Positions 41,463 to 50,432 of a stretch of DNA of 64,000 bases are shown in pieces. The notes under the pieces are model-generated. The model saw only the letters and a list, made by a program, of their open reading frames with translations, was not told where the DNA came from and did not search any database. This DNA comes from Luteimonas fraxinea (GTDB lineage: Bacteria; Pseudomonadota; Gammaproteobacteria; Xanthomonadales; Xanthomonadaceae), in the NCBI RefSeq assembly GCF_021233355.1, contig NZ_CP089507.1, positions 1,178,001 to 1,242,000 on the forward strand, written 5' to 3'. The position numbers and the translations under genes were made by a program. How positions within the stretch are numbered: position 1 is the first letter of the stretch; each line of letters begins with the position of its first letter.

Positions 41463-41478
41463 AATTTCCAACGCCGAC

Positions 41479-41494
41479 ACCCAATATGTAGTGG
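41479..41494 (-). promoter_or_regulatory. candidate NrdR box upstream of nrdJa
   Basis: On the minus strand CCACTACATATTGGGT matches 12 of 16 positions of the NrdR consensus ACACTATATATAGTGT. It lies about 260 bp before the nrdJa start. NrdR represses ribonucleotide reductase genes when dATP is plentiful; binding here is inferred. Confidence 0.45.
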
Positions 41495-41753
41495 CGGCGA
41501 CGGGGGTCCACGCTACGCCCGGACTCCGACCGGTGTCAACCGGAAATCCCGGCGACCGGCGATTGTCGGCAGGACCTATGACAGATGTCGCCGGCGGCAT
41601 TCGGGCGCATCATCTGAATGCGGCTTTCAACACCGATTCAAATGCTGCGGGCCACACTGCTGGCCCCGCGGACGGTACTTCGAGGCCGTCTTCGACCCGT
41701 TTTCCACGCTCCGGCGTCGATCATCCCGACCCACTGCCGACAGGGGACGCTCC

Positions 41754-43181
41754 ATGCGCGCCAAGACCACACTTCTCGCCCTGACCTGCGCCGCCGCGTT
41801 CGGTGGCTTCGCCGCGACCGCGATCCGCGACGTGGTGCAGCAACCCGCGGGTGCGACGCCGGCGACAGTTGCCGCAGTGCCGACGATGGCCGCCTTGCCG
41901 GCCGCGGTCGACGGCGCGCCGCTGCCCTCGCTGGCACCGATGCTCAAGACGGTGACGCCATCGGTGGTGTCTGTGCACGCCAAGCAGCGCGTGCGCGTGA
42001 GCCCGTTCGGCAACGACCCCTTCTTCCGCCGCATGTTTCCGGAACTCGACCAGGAGCGGATGAACGAGTCGCTGGGCTCGGGCGTCATCGTCGATGCGCA
42101 GCAGGGCTACGTGCTGACCAACCACCACGTGATCGAAGGCGCGGACGACGTGTCGGTGACGCTGGCCGACGGCCGCACGGTGGAAGCGGAGTTCATCGGT
42201 TCGGATGTCGACACCGATGTCGCGTTGATGCGGATCAAGGCCGACAACCTCACCGCGATTCCGCTCGCGCAGGATGCGAACCTGCAGGTCGGCGATTTCG
42301 TCGTCGCCGTGGGCAATCCGTTCGGCTTCGGGCAGACGGTGACCTCCGGGATCATTTCAGCGGTCGGCCGCAGCAACGTGCCGGGCGTGGGTTTCCAGAA
42401 CTTCATCCAGACCGATGCGTCGATCAATCCGGGCAACTCCGGCGGCGCGCTGGTGAATCTGCGCGGCCAGCTGGTGGGCATCAATACCGCGAGCTTTAAC
42501 ACGCAGGGAAGCATGGCCGGCAACATCGGGCTGGGCTTTGCGATTCCGATCGGCCTGGCCCGCAACGTGATGATGCAACTGGCGACGACCGGCAGTGTGC
42601 AGCGCGGCACGCTGGGCATCGACACGCAGACGGTGGATGCGCGCATCGCGCAGGGCCTTGGACTCGATACGCCACGCGGCGCGGTGATCACGCGCGTGTA
42701 CGGCGGTTCGCCTGCAGCGCGCGCGGGCCTGCGCACCGGCGACGTGGTGGTGGCCGCGAACGGCGAGCGCATCGACAACAGCGAATCGCTGCGCAACTTC
42801 CAGGGCCTGCAGGCACTCGATACGCCGGTGACGCTGGACGTGTTGCGCGACGGCCGCACGGTGAAGATCGAGACACGTCTGACCGCGTTGCCGCGCGATG
42901 GCGCGAGTGTCGATGCGCGTCTGGCCGGCGCGATGTTCGCCGACCTGCCCGAAGCGCTGCGTCGCCAGAACCAGCGCGCCGGCGGCGTGCTGGTGGAAAC
43001 GGTGGAACCCGGCAGCCGCGCATTCCAGAGCGGCCTGCGCAATGGCGATCTGATCCTCGCGGCGAACAGCGGCCAGTTCCGCGATCTCGCAGGTTTCCGC
43101 GACTCGCTCGCTGACCGTCCGGCCGATCTCGTGCTGCGCATTTCACGTCGCGGACGCATCGTCGACGTGATCATGCGTTGA
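41754..43181 (+). CDS. Deg/HtrA-family periplasmic serine protease
   Basis: The 475-residue protein has an N-terminal signal or anchor (TTLLALTCAAAFGGFAATAI), a trypsin-like domain with H125 (LTNHHVIEG), D155 (VDTDVALMRI) and S229 (INPGNSGGALV), and two PDZ domains (about 265-350 and 375-465). This is the DegQ/MucD/DegP layout, acting in periplasmic protein quality control. It is single in its operon, with a YqjD-like gene 60 bp downstream. Confidence 0.9.
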   Translation: MRAKTTLLALTCAAAFGGFAATAIRDVVQQPAGATPATVAAVPTMAALPAAVDGAPLPSLAPMLKTVTPSVVSVHAKQRVRVSPFGNDPFFRRMFPELDQERMNESLGSGVIVDAQQGYVLTNHHVIEGADDVSVTLADGRTVEAEFIGSDVDTDVALMRIKADNLTAIPLAQDANLQVGDFVVAVGNPFGFGQTVTSGIISAVGRSNVPGVGFQNFIQTDASINPGNSGGALVNLRGQLVGINTASFNTQGSMAGNIGLGFAIPIGLARNVMMQLATTGSVQRGTLGIDTQTVDARIAQGLGLDTPRGAVITRVYGGSPAARAGLRTGDVVVAANGERIDNSESLRNFQGLQALDTPVTLDVLRDGRTVKIETRLTALPRDGASVDARLAGAMFADLPEALRRQNQRAGGVLVETVEPGSRAFQSGLRNGDLILAANSGQFRDLAGFRDSLADRPADLVLRISRRGRIVDVIMR

Positions 43182-43240
43182 CCCAATCCCCACGTGCCGC
43201 GCGCTCTGCGTGGCACCGTCCAACTGACAGGAGCACGACC

Positions 43241-43597
43241 ATGAGCCCCACTTCGACCGACGCGGTGAAGACCCATCTTGGCGAGGCAGGTTCGCACCTT
43301 GCCCAGGCCGCCCGCGATGCAGGCGCCGCGGTCAAGAACGCCGCGAGCGTGGCCGGTGACGAGCTCAAGCTCGGCCGCGCGACCGTGAAGTCCGACCTCG
43401 CCGATTCCGCGATTGCCGGCGTCGCCGCATTCGAGGAAGGTGGCACCGCCGCCAAGGAACAGTACGACGTGCTGCTCGACAAGGGCCGCGATCTGGTCGA
43501 GAGCGCTGCGGATCTGATCCGCGAGCGTCCGATCGCCGCATTCGGCACCGCGTTCGCGGCCGGCTGGATCATCGCCAAGCTCGCGCGCAGCAAGTAA
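43241..43597 (+). CDS. DUF883 (ElaB/YqjD)-like envelope protein
   Basis: The 118-residue protein is Ala-rich and helical with a C-terminal membrane segment (RPIAAFGTAFAAGWIIAKLARSK) as in the ElaB/YqjD/YgaM family, whose members bind ribosomes at the inner membrane in stationary phase. A GGAG site precedes the ATG. It begins a three-gene run with YqjE-like and Ala-rich membrane-associated genes. Confidence 0.75.
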   Translation: MSPTSTDAVKTHLGEAGSHLAQAARDAGAAVKNAASVAGDELKLGRATVKSDLADSAIAGVAAFEEGGTAAKEQYDVLLDKGRDLVESAADLIRERPIAAFGTAFAAGWIIAKLARSK

Positions 43598-43609
43598 GCG
43601 CGGCGTTTC

Positions 43610-44137
43610 GTGACCGAGCGCGTGACCGGGGAAGACCCGCGCGAGGAACCCGCCGGCAGCGCACATCGTGCGCCCGGCGAAGCACCACACCTCGACGAAA
43701 GCATCCGCCGCATCCGTGCGGCGGCCACTGAGACCTTCAGCTCCGGCCTCGACAGCGGCCGCGCCCTGCGCAAGCTGGTCGCGGCCGATATGGCCTTGTC
43801 GCGCAGTGCCCTCGGGCGTGCGCTGGCATGGTCGGCCGTGTCCGTGGTGTTCGGCGCATCGGCGTGGCTGCTGGCGATGGGCGCCGCGATTGCATTGCTG
43901 CAGTCCTGGGGTCTGTCGTGGCTGGCGTCGATTTCGATCTCCACGTTGATCAGCCTGGTCGTCACCGCGATCGCCGCCTGGCGTGTCTCGGTGTTCTTCG
44001 ACTACGCCGGCATGCATGCCACGCGTCGCCAGCTGTCGCGCCTCGGCATGTTCTCCGAGGCCGGACACGGCGATGACGACGACGAGGACGAGACGTCCCT
44101 GACCACGTCCGCATCCGACAAGGCGAAGGCGTCATGA
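43610..44137 (+). CDS. YqjE-like phage-holin-superfamily membrane protein
   Basis: The 175-residue protein has an N-terminal disordered region, a conserved-looking LRKLVAADMALSRSALGRALAW amphipathic segment and two membrane helices (VSVVFGASAWLLAMGAAIALL and ISISTLISLVVTAIAAWRVSV), as in Actinobacterial holin-X / YqjE proteins. The GTG at 43610 is 12 bp after the previous stop, and its stop overlaps the next start (ATGA), so an operon is likely. Confidence 0.75.
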   Translation: MTERVTGEDPREEPAGSAHRAPGEAPHLDESIRRIRAAATETFSSGLDSGRALRKLVAADMALSRSALGRALAWSAVSVVFGASAWLLAMGAAIALLQSWGLSWLASISISTLISLVVTAIAAWRVSVFFDYAGMHATRRQLSRLGMFSEAGHGDDDDEDETSLTTSASDKAKAS

Positions 44138-44727
44138 ATTTCGAAGGCCTCAAGAATCGCGTCGAACGTGCCGAGACGCTGGTCGACGGTCGCGTGGTGC
44201 AGACCACCGACCGCTACCGCGCATTGAGCACGAGCTGGCGTGAAGCCTGGACCCCGCCGCGCATTCTCATCGCCGGTCTGGTGATGGGCTTCGCGACCGG
44301 TCATCTGGAACCGCGCCGTGCGTTGACCAAGCTCGGCAAGCTGGGTGGCCCGAAGTCGATCCAGTTGCTCAGTGCGTTGTCGGGCTTGCTGACCTCGGTG
44401 CAGGCCACTGTCGCCGCAGCGACCGCGGAGAAAGCGGCCGAGACCGCCGACGACGCTGCGCAGACGGCCGATGCCGCCGCGGACAACGTGGCGGCGAAGA
44501 CGGACGGCACTGCGGACACGCAGGCAGCGGCTGCGGCAGGTGCTGCCGCGGCGGCGCAGGTCGTGTCCGCTGGCGGCACCCAGACCCAGCGCACGACGCA
44601 GCCGGGCACCACGCCGGACGCGGCCACTTCTGTGCCGCGCACGGATCGTGGTCGACCCGATCCGGTGTTATCGGAGCAACCGCGTCCCGCCGAAGCGGCG
44701 ACCGAGTTGTCGGAATCCGGGCGCTGA
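44134..44727 (+). CDS. Ala-rich hypothetical protein of the YqjD/YqjE-like operon
   Basis: The 197-residue protein begins MNFEGLKNRVERAETLVDGR, has one hydrophobic segment (RILIAGLVMGFATGHLEPRRALTKL), then a long Ala/Thr-rich tail (QATVAAATAEKAAETADDAAQTADAA) likely disordered. Its start overlaps the previous stop (ATGA). It occupies the third position of a YqjD-YqjE-YqjK-like cluster but is longer than YqjK and not clearly homologous. Confidence 0.65.
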   Translation: MNFEGLKNRVERAETLVDGRVVQTTDRYRALSTSWREAWTPPRILIAGLVMGFATGHLEPRRALTKLGKLGGPKSIQLLSALSGLLTSVQATVAAATAEKAAETADDAAQTADAAADNVAAKTDGTADTQAAAAAGAAAAAQVVSAGGTQTQRTTQPGTTPDAATSVPRTDRGRPDPVLSEQPRPAEAATELSESGR

Positions 44728-44749
44728 GCGCCCGATTGCCTGACCGCCG

Positions 44750-45871
44750 ATGAGCACACCCATCAGTCCCCCGCCGGAGGACGACGCGCCGTTGCCTGTG
44801 CCGACTCCGGTCACGCCGCGCCCGCGCGCGTCGACCGCGATCATCGTGCTGGCGACGCTCGCCGTGCTGGCGACGCTGTGGGCGGCGCAGACGGTGATCC
44901 TGCCGATCCTGCTCGCGGTGTTCTTCGCGCTGGTGGGCAATCCGGTGTTGCGTGCGCTGCGCCGGCTGTGGATTCCACGTTTCCTCGGCGCGCTGCTGGT
45001 GCTGAGCCTCGGCATCGCCGGCGCCGGCGCACTCGGCCTGCAGCTCTACGGCCCGGCCAGCGAATGGGTGCAGCAGGCACCGAAAACCTTGCGCACGCTC
45101 TCGCCGCGCCTCAAGGCGATGACGCAGCCGGTGCACCAGGCCAGCCAGGCCGCCGAATCCTTCGCACGCGCCACGGAGGATCGCCCGCAGCGCCGCGTGC
45201 AGCTCGTGCAGATCCAGGACAACAGCTCGTGGCGCACGATCGTCGCGACGCCGAAGATGCTGGCGTCGGTGCTCGCCGTCGTGCTGCTGACGTTCTTCTT
45301 CATGGTCTACGGCGAGAACCTGCAGAAGAACGCGATCGCGATGCTGCCCGATCGCCAGCGGCGCAAGCTCACCGTCGACATCATGCAATCCATCGAACGC
45401 GAGATCTCGCGTTACGTGCTGACGATTTCGATCATCAATACCCTGCTCGGCGCGGTGTTCGCCGGCGTGCTGGTGTGGATGAAGCTGCCGCTGCAGGACG
45501 CTCTGCTGTGGGGCACCGTCGTCGCACTGCTGAACTTCGCGCCGTACGTCGGCCCGCTGATCGGCGTGCTGCTGATGCTGCTGATGGGCTTCGTCAGCTA
45601 CGAAGGCACCTGGCCGAACGCGGCCTGGGCGCCGGTGATTCCGGCAGCGGTATACCTGTTGCTGCACACGATCGAAGGCCAGTTCGTCACCCCGATCGTG
45701 CTCGGCCGCCGCATGGCGATCTCGCCGTTGATGCTGATCCTCGCGCTGATGCTGTTCGGCTGGATGTGGGGCATCGTCGGCCTGCTGCTGGCGGTGCCAT
45801 TGATCGTCTGCGTGAAGCTGGTGCTGGCGCGCGTGGAAGGCTTCGAGGGATGGGCGCGGTTGCTGGCTTGA
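44750..45871 (+). CDS. AI-2E family transporter (PerM-like)
   Basis: The 373-residue protein has about eight helices, with paired N-terminal helices (STAIIVLATLAVLATLWAAQTVILPILLAVFFALVGNPVLRAL), a central soluble segment and C-terminal signatures LWGTVVALLNFAPYVGPLIGVLLMLLMGF and HTIEGQFVTPIVLGRRM, WGIVGLLLAVPL. This is the AI-2 exporter (TqsA/PerM) superfamily; members export AI-2 or ions and the substrate here is unknown. It follows the Ala-rich gene by 22 bp. Confidence 0.88.
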   Translation: MSTPISPPPEDDAPLPVPTPVTPRPRASTAIIVLATLAVLATLWAAQTVILPILLAVFFALVGNPVLRALRRLWIPRFLGALLVLSLGIAGAGALGLQLYGPASEWVQQAPKTLRTLSPRLKAMTQPVHQASQAAESFARATEDRPQRRVQLVQIQDNSSWRTIVATPKMLASVLAVVLLTFFFMVYGENLQKNAIAMLPDRQRRKLTVDIMQSIEREISRYVLTISIINTLLGAVFAGVLVWMKLPLQDALLWGTVVALLNFAPYVGPLIGVLLMLLMGFVSYEGTWPNAAWAPVIPAAVYLLLHTIEGQFVTPIVLGRRMAISPLMLILALMLFGWMWGIVGLLLAVPLIVCVKLVLARVEGFEGWARLLA

Positions 45872-45891
45872 AGCCCGAAGCATCCTCGCAG

Positions 45892-45918
45892 GATGGGTAG
45901 AGCGCAGCGAAACCCATC
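45892..45918 (+). repeat. 27-bp intergenic repeat, copy 1
   Basis: GATGGGTAGAGCGCAGCGAA then ACCCATC; its first and last seven bases are inverted repeats (GATGGGT/ACCCATC). An inverted partial copy lies 82 bp on, and an exact inverted copy at 61,220. REP-like. Confidence 0.85.
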
Positions 45919-45999
45919 GCCTCGGCAGCGAACAAACTCCATTTCAGCCGTCGAGCGCGAGCGTAACTGCCCATTGACGTTCACCTCACGCACAGCGCC

Positions 46000-46022
46000 G
46001 ATGGGTTTCGCTGCGCTCTACC
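46000..46022 (-). repeat. 27-bp intergenic repeat, copy 2 (inverted, 3' partial)
   Basis: GATGGGTTTCGCTGCGCTCT then ACC, the reverse complement of copy 1 lacking the last four bases of the match. With copy 1 it makes a large inverted pair that could fold into a long hairpin. Confidence 0.85.
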
Positions 46023-46284
46023 TCTCTTACTGGCCTGTCTGATCCAGCTTTTTCGACTCGTGTCATTGGGGTGGCTTCGCCGCTCACACTGCACGGGTGC
46101 GCAGCGACCGGGAGATATGAACTCGGATGCGTGTGCTGAAAAACGGGTTTGATCTTCATGTCGGGCCGACCTCGCGAGGAACCATCGCCCTCACCCGCCG
46201 CGCTACGCGCGTCGACCTCTCCCATAGGGAGACGAGCCCAGGACAACTGCAAGAGCGTCAGAGCCCACCCGTTACAATGGCCCC

Positions 46285-46998
46285 ATGACGTTCCCCATCC
46301 GCGCCATCACCCTCGATCTCGACGACACCCTCTGGCCGTTCGCGCCGATCGGCGCGCGGGTCGAGCAGACGCTCGATGCGTTCCTGCGCACGCACAGCCC
46401 CGCGACCGCGGACATGTATCCGATCGAGAAGATGCGCGATCTGCGCACGCGGGTGTTCGCGGACAACGCACATCTGATGCACGACCTGTCCGCGCTGCGG
46501 CAGTTGACCATCGAGCACGCCCTGCGCGACAGCGGCGGTGATCTCGGGCTGCTGGATGCCGCGTACGAGGTGTTCTACGCCGAGCGCAACAAGGTCGAGT
46601 ACTACCCCGACAGCCTCGCCGCGCTCGAGCGCATCGCGGCGCGGGTGCCGGTGGCGGCGGTGACCAACGGCAACGCGGATCTCGATCGCGTCGGCATCGG
46701 CCATCTGTTCGCGTTCACCCTGGGCTCGCGCGAGCACGGCGTGGCCAAGCCCGACGCGAGTATTTTCCACGCCGCCTGCGATCGACTCGGCTGCGCGCAT
46801 GGCGACGTGCTGCACGTCGGCGACCACATCGAGATGGACGTCGCCGGCGCCGCGCGCGCGGGTCTGCGCACCTGCTGGATCAATCGCGAGGACCGGCGCT
46901 GGGAACATCCGACGCTGACGCCCGATCTCGAATTCGACACGCTCACCGCGCTCGCCGACTGGCTCGATGCCATGCCGACCACCGCCGACTGCACCTGA
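46285..46998 (+). CDS. HAD-superfamily hydrolase, YigB-like
   Basis: The 237-residue protein has HAD motifs: ITLDLDDTLWP (nucleophile Asp and acid/base Asp), AAVTNGNADLD (motif II), AKPDASIF (motif III Lys) and HVGDHIEMDVAGA (motif IV). Subfamily IA with a helical cap, like YigB, which dephosphorylates FMN and other small phosphates. A TTACAAT -10-like element lies 10 bp before the start. Confidence 0.88.
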   Translation: MTFPIRAITLDLDDTLWPFAPIGARVEQTLDAFLRTHSPATADMYPIEKMRDLRTRVFADNAHLMHDLSALRQLTIEHALRDSGGDLGLLDAAYEVFYAERNKVEYYPDSLAALERIAARVPVAAVTNGNADLDRVGIGHLFAFTLGSREHGVAKPDASIFHAACDRLGCAHGDVLHVGDHIEMDVAGAARAGLRTCWINREDRRWEHPTLTPDLEFDTLTALADWLDAMPTTADCT

Positions 46999-47011
46999 CC
47001 CTGGCGTTCCC

Positions 47012-48373
47012 ATGACCGACACCACGATCGACCTCTTCGCCACCGCCTCCCAGGACGCGCGTGCGCTGCACATCGTCACGCGCGACGGCTACGCGGCCTG
47101 GCGCGACACGCAGCCGGCCGTCGTGCAGGCCTGGCTCGATGCGCAGGCCTTCGACGCGGCGCCCGGTACGTTGGCGCTGCTGCCCGGTGACGGTGGCCTC
47201 GAAGGCGCGGTGATCGGCATCGGCGACGCGCTCGATCCGGACAGCTACGCGCATGCGGTCTACGGGCTGCCGGAAGGCGACTGGCGCGTGGCCGGTGCGC
47301 ACGATGCGGCGACGCTGCAGCTGGGCTGGGGGCTCGGCGCGTACCGCTTCACCCGTTACAAGACGACGGCGCGCAAGCCGGCTCGACTCGCGGTGGACGC
47401 GGCCGATGCCGAGACCGTCGACGTCATCGCCGCGACCACACGCGTGCGCGATCTGGTCAATACGCCGACCGAGCACATGGGCCCGGAGCAGATGGAAGCG
47501 GTGGTCCGCGAGATCGCGCAGGCGCACGGCGCGCGCTTCGACAGCATCGTCGGCGACGCACTGCTCGAGCAGAATTTTCCGGCGATCCACGCGGTCGGCC
47601 GCGCCTCGCATCGCGCACCGCGCCTGCTGCATCTGACCTGGGGCGACGCCGCACATCCGCATATCGCGATCGTCGGCAAGGGCGTGTGCTTCGACACCGG
47701 CGGGCTCGACCTCAAGCCGGCCGACGGCATGCGCAACATGAAGAAAGACATGGGCGGCGCGGCGCATGCGATCGCGCTGGCCGAACTGGTGATGGCGCGC
47801 AGGCTGCCGCTGCGCATCACCCTGCTGGTGCCAGCGGTCGAAAACGCGATCGGTCCGGACGCATTCCGCCCGGGCGAAGTCATCGCCACGCGCCAGGGCA
47901 TCAGCGTTGAGATCGACAACACCGACGCGGAAGGCCGTCTGGTGCTGTGCGATGCGCTGACCTTCGCCGGCGAGCAGTCGCCGGACACGATCCTCGATTT
48001 CGCCACGCTCACCGGCGCGGCGCGCATCGCGCTGGGCCCGGACCTGCCGGCGCTGTTCTCCAACAACGATGCACTGGCGAACGCCTGGATCGCCGGCGGC
48101 GAAGCAACGCGCGATCCGATGTGGCGCATGCCGTTGTGGCGGCCGTATCTGCGTTATCTCACCAGCGGCATCGCCGATCTCGCCAATGCCGGCTCACGCA
48201 TGGCCGGCGCGGTCACCGCGGCGCTGTATCTCGAACGCTTCGTGCCGGCGGAGACGCCATGGGCGCATCTCGATACCTACGCCTGGAACGACAGCAGCCG
48301 CGCGGGCCATCCGCAGGGCGGCGAGGCACTGGGCCTACGCGCGGCGTGGGCGCTGCTGAAGTCGCGCGTCTGA
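47012..48373 (+). CDS. M17-family leucyl aminopeptidase-like protein
   Basis: The 453-residue protein has the M17 catalytic domain: VGKGVCFDTGGLDLKP (K223, D228), MKKDMGGAA (D246), VPAVENAIGPDAFRPGEV, IDNTDAEGRLVLCDAL (Asp and Glu ligands, catalytic Arg) and LTGAARIALG. It should be a dizinc/dimanganese exopeptidase. It starts 14 bp after the HAD gene stop, so the two may be co-transcribed. ATG at 47012 removes a Pro-rich out-of-family extension. Confidence 0.9.
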   Translation: MTDTTIDLFATASQDARALHIVTRDGYAAWRDTQPAVVQAWLDAQAFDAAPGTLALLPGDGGLEGAVIGIGDALDPDSYAHAVYGLPEGDWRVAGAHDAATLQLGWGLGAYRFTRYKTTARKPARLAVDAADAETVDVIAATTRVRDLVNTPTEHMGPEQMEAVVREIAQAHGARFDSIVGDALLEQNFPAIHAVGRASHRAPRLLHLTWGDAAHPHIAIVGKGVCFDTGGLDLKPADGMRNMKKDMGGAAHAIALAELVMARRLPLRITLLVPAVENAIGPDAFRPGEVIATRQGISVEIDNTDAEGRLVLCDALTFAGEQSPDTILDFATLTGAARIALGPDLPALFSNNDALANAWIAGGEATRDPMWRMPLWRPYLRYLTSGIADLANAGSRMAGAVTAALYLERFVPAETPWAHLDTYAWNDSSRAGHPQGGEALGLRAAWALLKSRV

Positions 48374-48380
48374 GGCTGCG

Positions 48381-48806
48381 TCAGCGCAACCAACCGCGAC
48401 GCGCGGCGCCGCGCACGAACAGCCACATCGACGCGACCACCAGGATCAGCAGCAGCGGCAGGCCCAGCCCGCGCAGGCCGGTCAAGGCCCAGACCGGCGT
48501 CAGCGCGTAGCTGGCGACCATCTGCACGACGATCGCGATGAACGACACCCGCAGCGCGGGTTCCGCCCAGCGACGCGCGAACAGCAACGCGATCGAACCG
48601 GCCGAGCCGGCCAGCGTCGCCAGACCGAACACGCCGTAGATCCACATCGGCATCGCCGCATTGATCTGCTGCTGGTCGAGCGGCAGCGCGGCGCGCTGTT
48701 CGGGCGTCATCGACACCTGCAGCACGAACACCAGCAGGCCGAACAGGTTCCACAGCAGCGCGGTCAGCGCGACCACGCGGGCGCCCAGCGGCATTGGAGT
48801 CTGCAT
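48381..48806 (-). CDS. four-helix hypothetical membrane protein
   Basis: The 141-residue protein has four helices (about 8-30, 56-78, 84-102 and 108-128) and ends RGAARRGWLR. There is a polar loop MTPEQRAALPLDQQQINAAMP between helices 1 and 2. It resembles small uncharacterised inner-membrane proteins common in Xanthomonadaceae. It converges with the aminopeptidase gene. Confidence 0.65.
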   Translation of the reverse strand: MQTPMPLGARVVALTALLWNLFGLLVFVLQVSMTPEQRAALPLDQQQINAAMPMWIYGVFGLATLAGSAGSIALLFARRWAEPALRVSFIAIVVQMVASYALTPVWALTGLRGLGLPLLLILVVASMWLFVRGAARRGWLR

Positions 48807-48986
48807 CGGTCGGTCCTCGGTGTGCGCGGCGGTGGCATAGCGTAGCAGCGGCGACACATGCGCCTGCCGGCCACCCGCTGCCTGAAGCGGACACGACGCG
48901 CATGCCTACGAGGTTCCCGCGGCGGCCGCCGACAGGCGAAAATGGGCGCTTCGCCGGGCAGCGCCCGGTCCTTCGCCCGGTCCCCG

Positions 48987-50354
48987 ATGAACGCTTCGAC
49001 GCCGCTGTCCCCCGACGAGATCCGCAGCCTGTTCGCGCAGGCGATGTCGCGCATGTACCGCGACGAGGTGCCGCTGTACGGCACGCTGATGGAACTGGTG
49101 TCGGAGGTGAACGCCGCGACGCTGGCGCGCGATCCGTCGCTGGCCGCGCGTCTGCAGCGCAGCGATGCGCTCGACCGGCTGGACGCGGAACGTCACGGCG
49201 CGATCCGTGTCGGCACGCCGCGCGAGCTCGCGACGCTGCGTCGCCTGTTCGCGGTGATGGGCATGCATCCGGTCGGCTATTACGACCTCGCCGTCGCCGG
49301 CGTGCCGGTGCACGCGACCGCGTTCCGTCCGGTCGATGCCGCGGCGCTCGCGCGCAACCCGTTCCGGGTGTTCACGTCCCTGCTGCGTCTCGAACTGATC
49401 GAAGACGCCGCGCTGCGCGACCAGGCGGCCGCGGTTCTCGAAGCGCGCGAAATCTTCACCCCGCCAGCGCTCGCGTTGATCGAACGCTTCGAGCAGGCCG
49501 GTGGCCTCACCGCCGGCGAAGCCGCCGAATTCGTTGCCGAAGCGCTGGAAACCTTCCGCTGGCACAGCGAAGCCACCGTGTCGCACGCGACTTACCAGGC
49601 GCTGCTGTCCGCACATCGCCTGATCGCCGACGTGGTCTGCTTCCGCGGCCCGCACATCAACCATCTGACCCCGCGCACGCTCGATATCGACGCCGCGCAG
49701 GACGCGATGCAGGCGCGCGGCATCGACGCCAAGGCGGTGATCGAAGGCCCGCCACGTCGTCGCTGCCCGATCCTGCTGCGCCAGACCAGCTTCAAGGCGT
49801 TGCAGGAGCCGGTGCTGTTCCCCGCCGGCGACAGCGCCGACGCCGGCACGCACACCGCGCGCTTCGGCGAGATCGAACAGCGCGGCCTCGCGCTGACGCC
49901 GAAGGGCCGCGCGCTCTACGACAGCCTGCTCGCACGGGCACGCGATGCGGGCGGCGCCGGCAGCACCGGCGACTACGGCACGCGCCTGGCCACGGCATTC
50001 AATGATTTCCCGGATGACGACGACACGCTGCGTCGCGAGGGCCTCGGCTACTACCGCTACGCGCTGACCGATGCGGGGCTTGCGGATCGGTCAGCCGTTG
50101 CACGCGGCAGCGTCGACGATGCGATCAGTATGGGACTCGTGACAGCAGACCCGGTGGTCTACGAAGACTTCCTGCCGGTCAGCGCGGCCGGCATCTTCCA
50201 GTCGAACCTTGGCGGCGGCGAACAGCGCGCGTTTGCGGCGCAGTCGAATCGCGATGCGTTCGAAAAGGCGCTCGGTGCACAGGTGCATGACGAGTTCGAG
50301 ATCTATGCGCGGATCGAGCGGGAGTCGCTGGTAGCGGTAGGGCTGGCGACGTAA
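48987..50354 (+). CDS. hglS: 2-oxoadipate dioxygenase/decarboxylase (HglS/YdcJ, DUF1338)
   Basis: The 455-residue protein matches the DUF1338 VOC-type enzyme HglS, which converts 2-oxoadipate to D-2-hydroxyglutarate in lysine breakdown. Family metal ligands are present at H70 (ERHGAIRVG), H226 (GPHINHLTPR) and E295 (RFGEIEQRG), with substrate-binding R74. The VGYYDL and GLGYYRYALT motifs also fit. The ATG at 48987 gives family length; a longer frame encodes Arg-rich non-conserved sequence. Confidence 0.88.
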   Translation: MNASTPLSPDEIRSLFAQAMSRMYRDEVPLYGTLMELVSEVNAATLARDPSLAARLQRSDALDRLDAERHGAIRVGTPRELATLRRLFAVMGMHPVGYYDLAVAGVPVHATAFRPVDAAALARNPFRVFTSLLRLELIEDAALRDQAAAVLEAREIFTPPALALIERFEQAGGLTAGEAAEFVAEALETFRWHSEATVSHATYQALLSAHRLIADVVCFRGPHINHLTPRTLDIDAAQDAMQARGIDAKAVIEGPPRRRCPILLRQTSFKALQEPVLFPAGDSADAGTHTARFGEIEQRGLALTPKGRALYDSLLARARDAGGAGSTGDYGTRLATAFNDFPDDDDTLRREGLGYYRYALTDAGLADRSAVARGSVDDAISMGLVTADPVVYEDFLPVSAAGIFQSNLGGGEQRAFAAQSNRDAFEKALGAQVHDEFEIYARIERESLVAVGLAT

Positions 50355-50373
50355 GAGCGCTCGACTGTTCAGC

Positions 50374-50396
50374 CCTCCCCCGCCTGCGGGGGAAGG
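50374..50396. terminator. GC hairpin between convergent genes
   Basis: TCCCCCGC and GCGGGGGA form a perfect 8-bp stem with a 2-nt loop (too tight; a CCT/AGG flank extends it) between the ends of hglS and the response regulator. No U-tract. Confidence 0.45.
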
Positions 50397-50432
50397 CGCG
50401 TGTTGGTCGCACGCGTCAGGCGGTGACGCCGC

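Larger units (their letters stand above)
41218..41753. other. 536-bp divergent control region of nrdJa and the Deg protease gene
   Basis: No gene is supported. The region contains the candidate NrdR box and a weaker second element, plus the promoter of the protease gene on the plus strand. The last 100 bp before the protease start are less GC-rich than the coding regions (GCGGCTTTCAACACCGATTC). Confidence 0.5.
45872..46284. other. 413-bp intergenic repeat-bearing region
   Basis: No gene is supported. It holds an inverted pair of the 27-bp palindromic unit at 45,892 and 46,000, then a pyrimidine-rich CTCACCCGCCGCGCTACGCG segment at about 46,190-46,235 of the kind seen in related intergenic repeats. 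The HAD gene promoter (GTTACAATGG at 46,270-46,279) is at the right end. Confidence 0.5.

Noticed and set aside
42107..44068. 653-codon minus-strand frame opposite the Deg protease and YqjD/YqjE-like genes
   Set aside because: The plus-strand genes have catalytic motifs, signal sequences and ribosome sites; the antisense frame has none.
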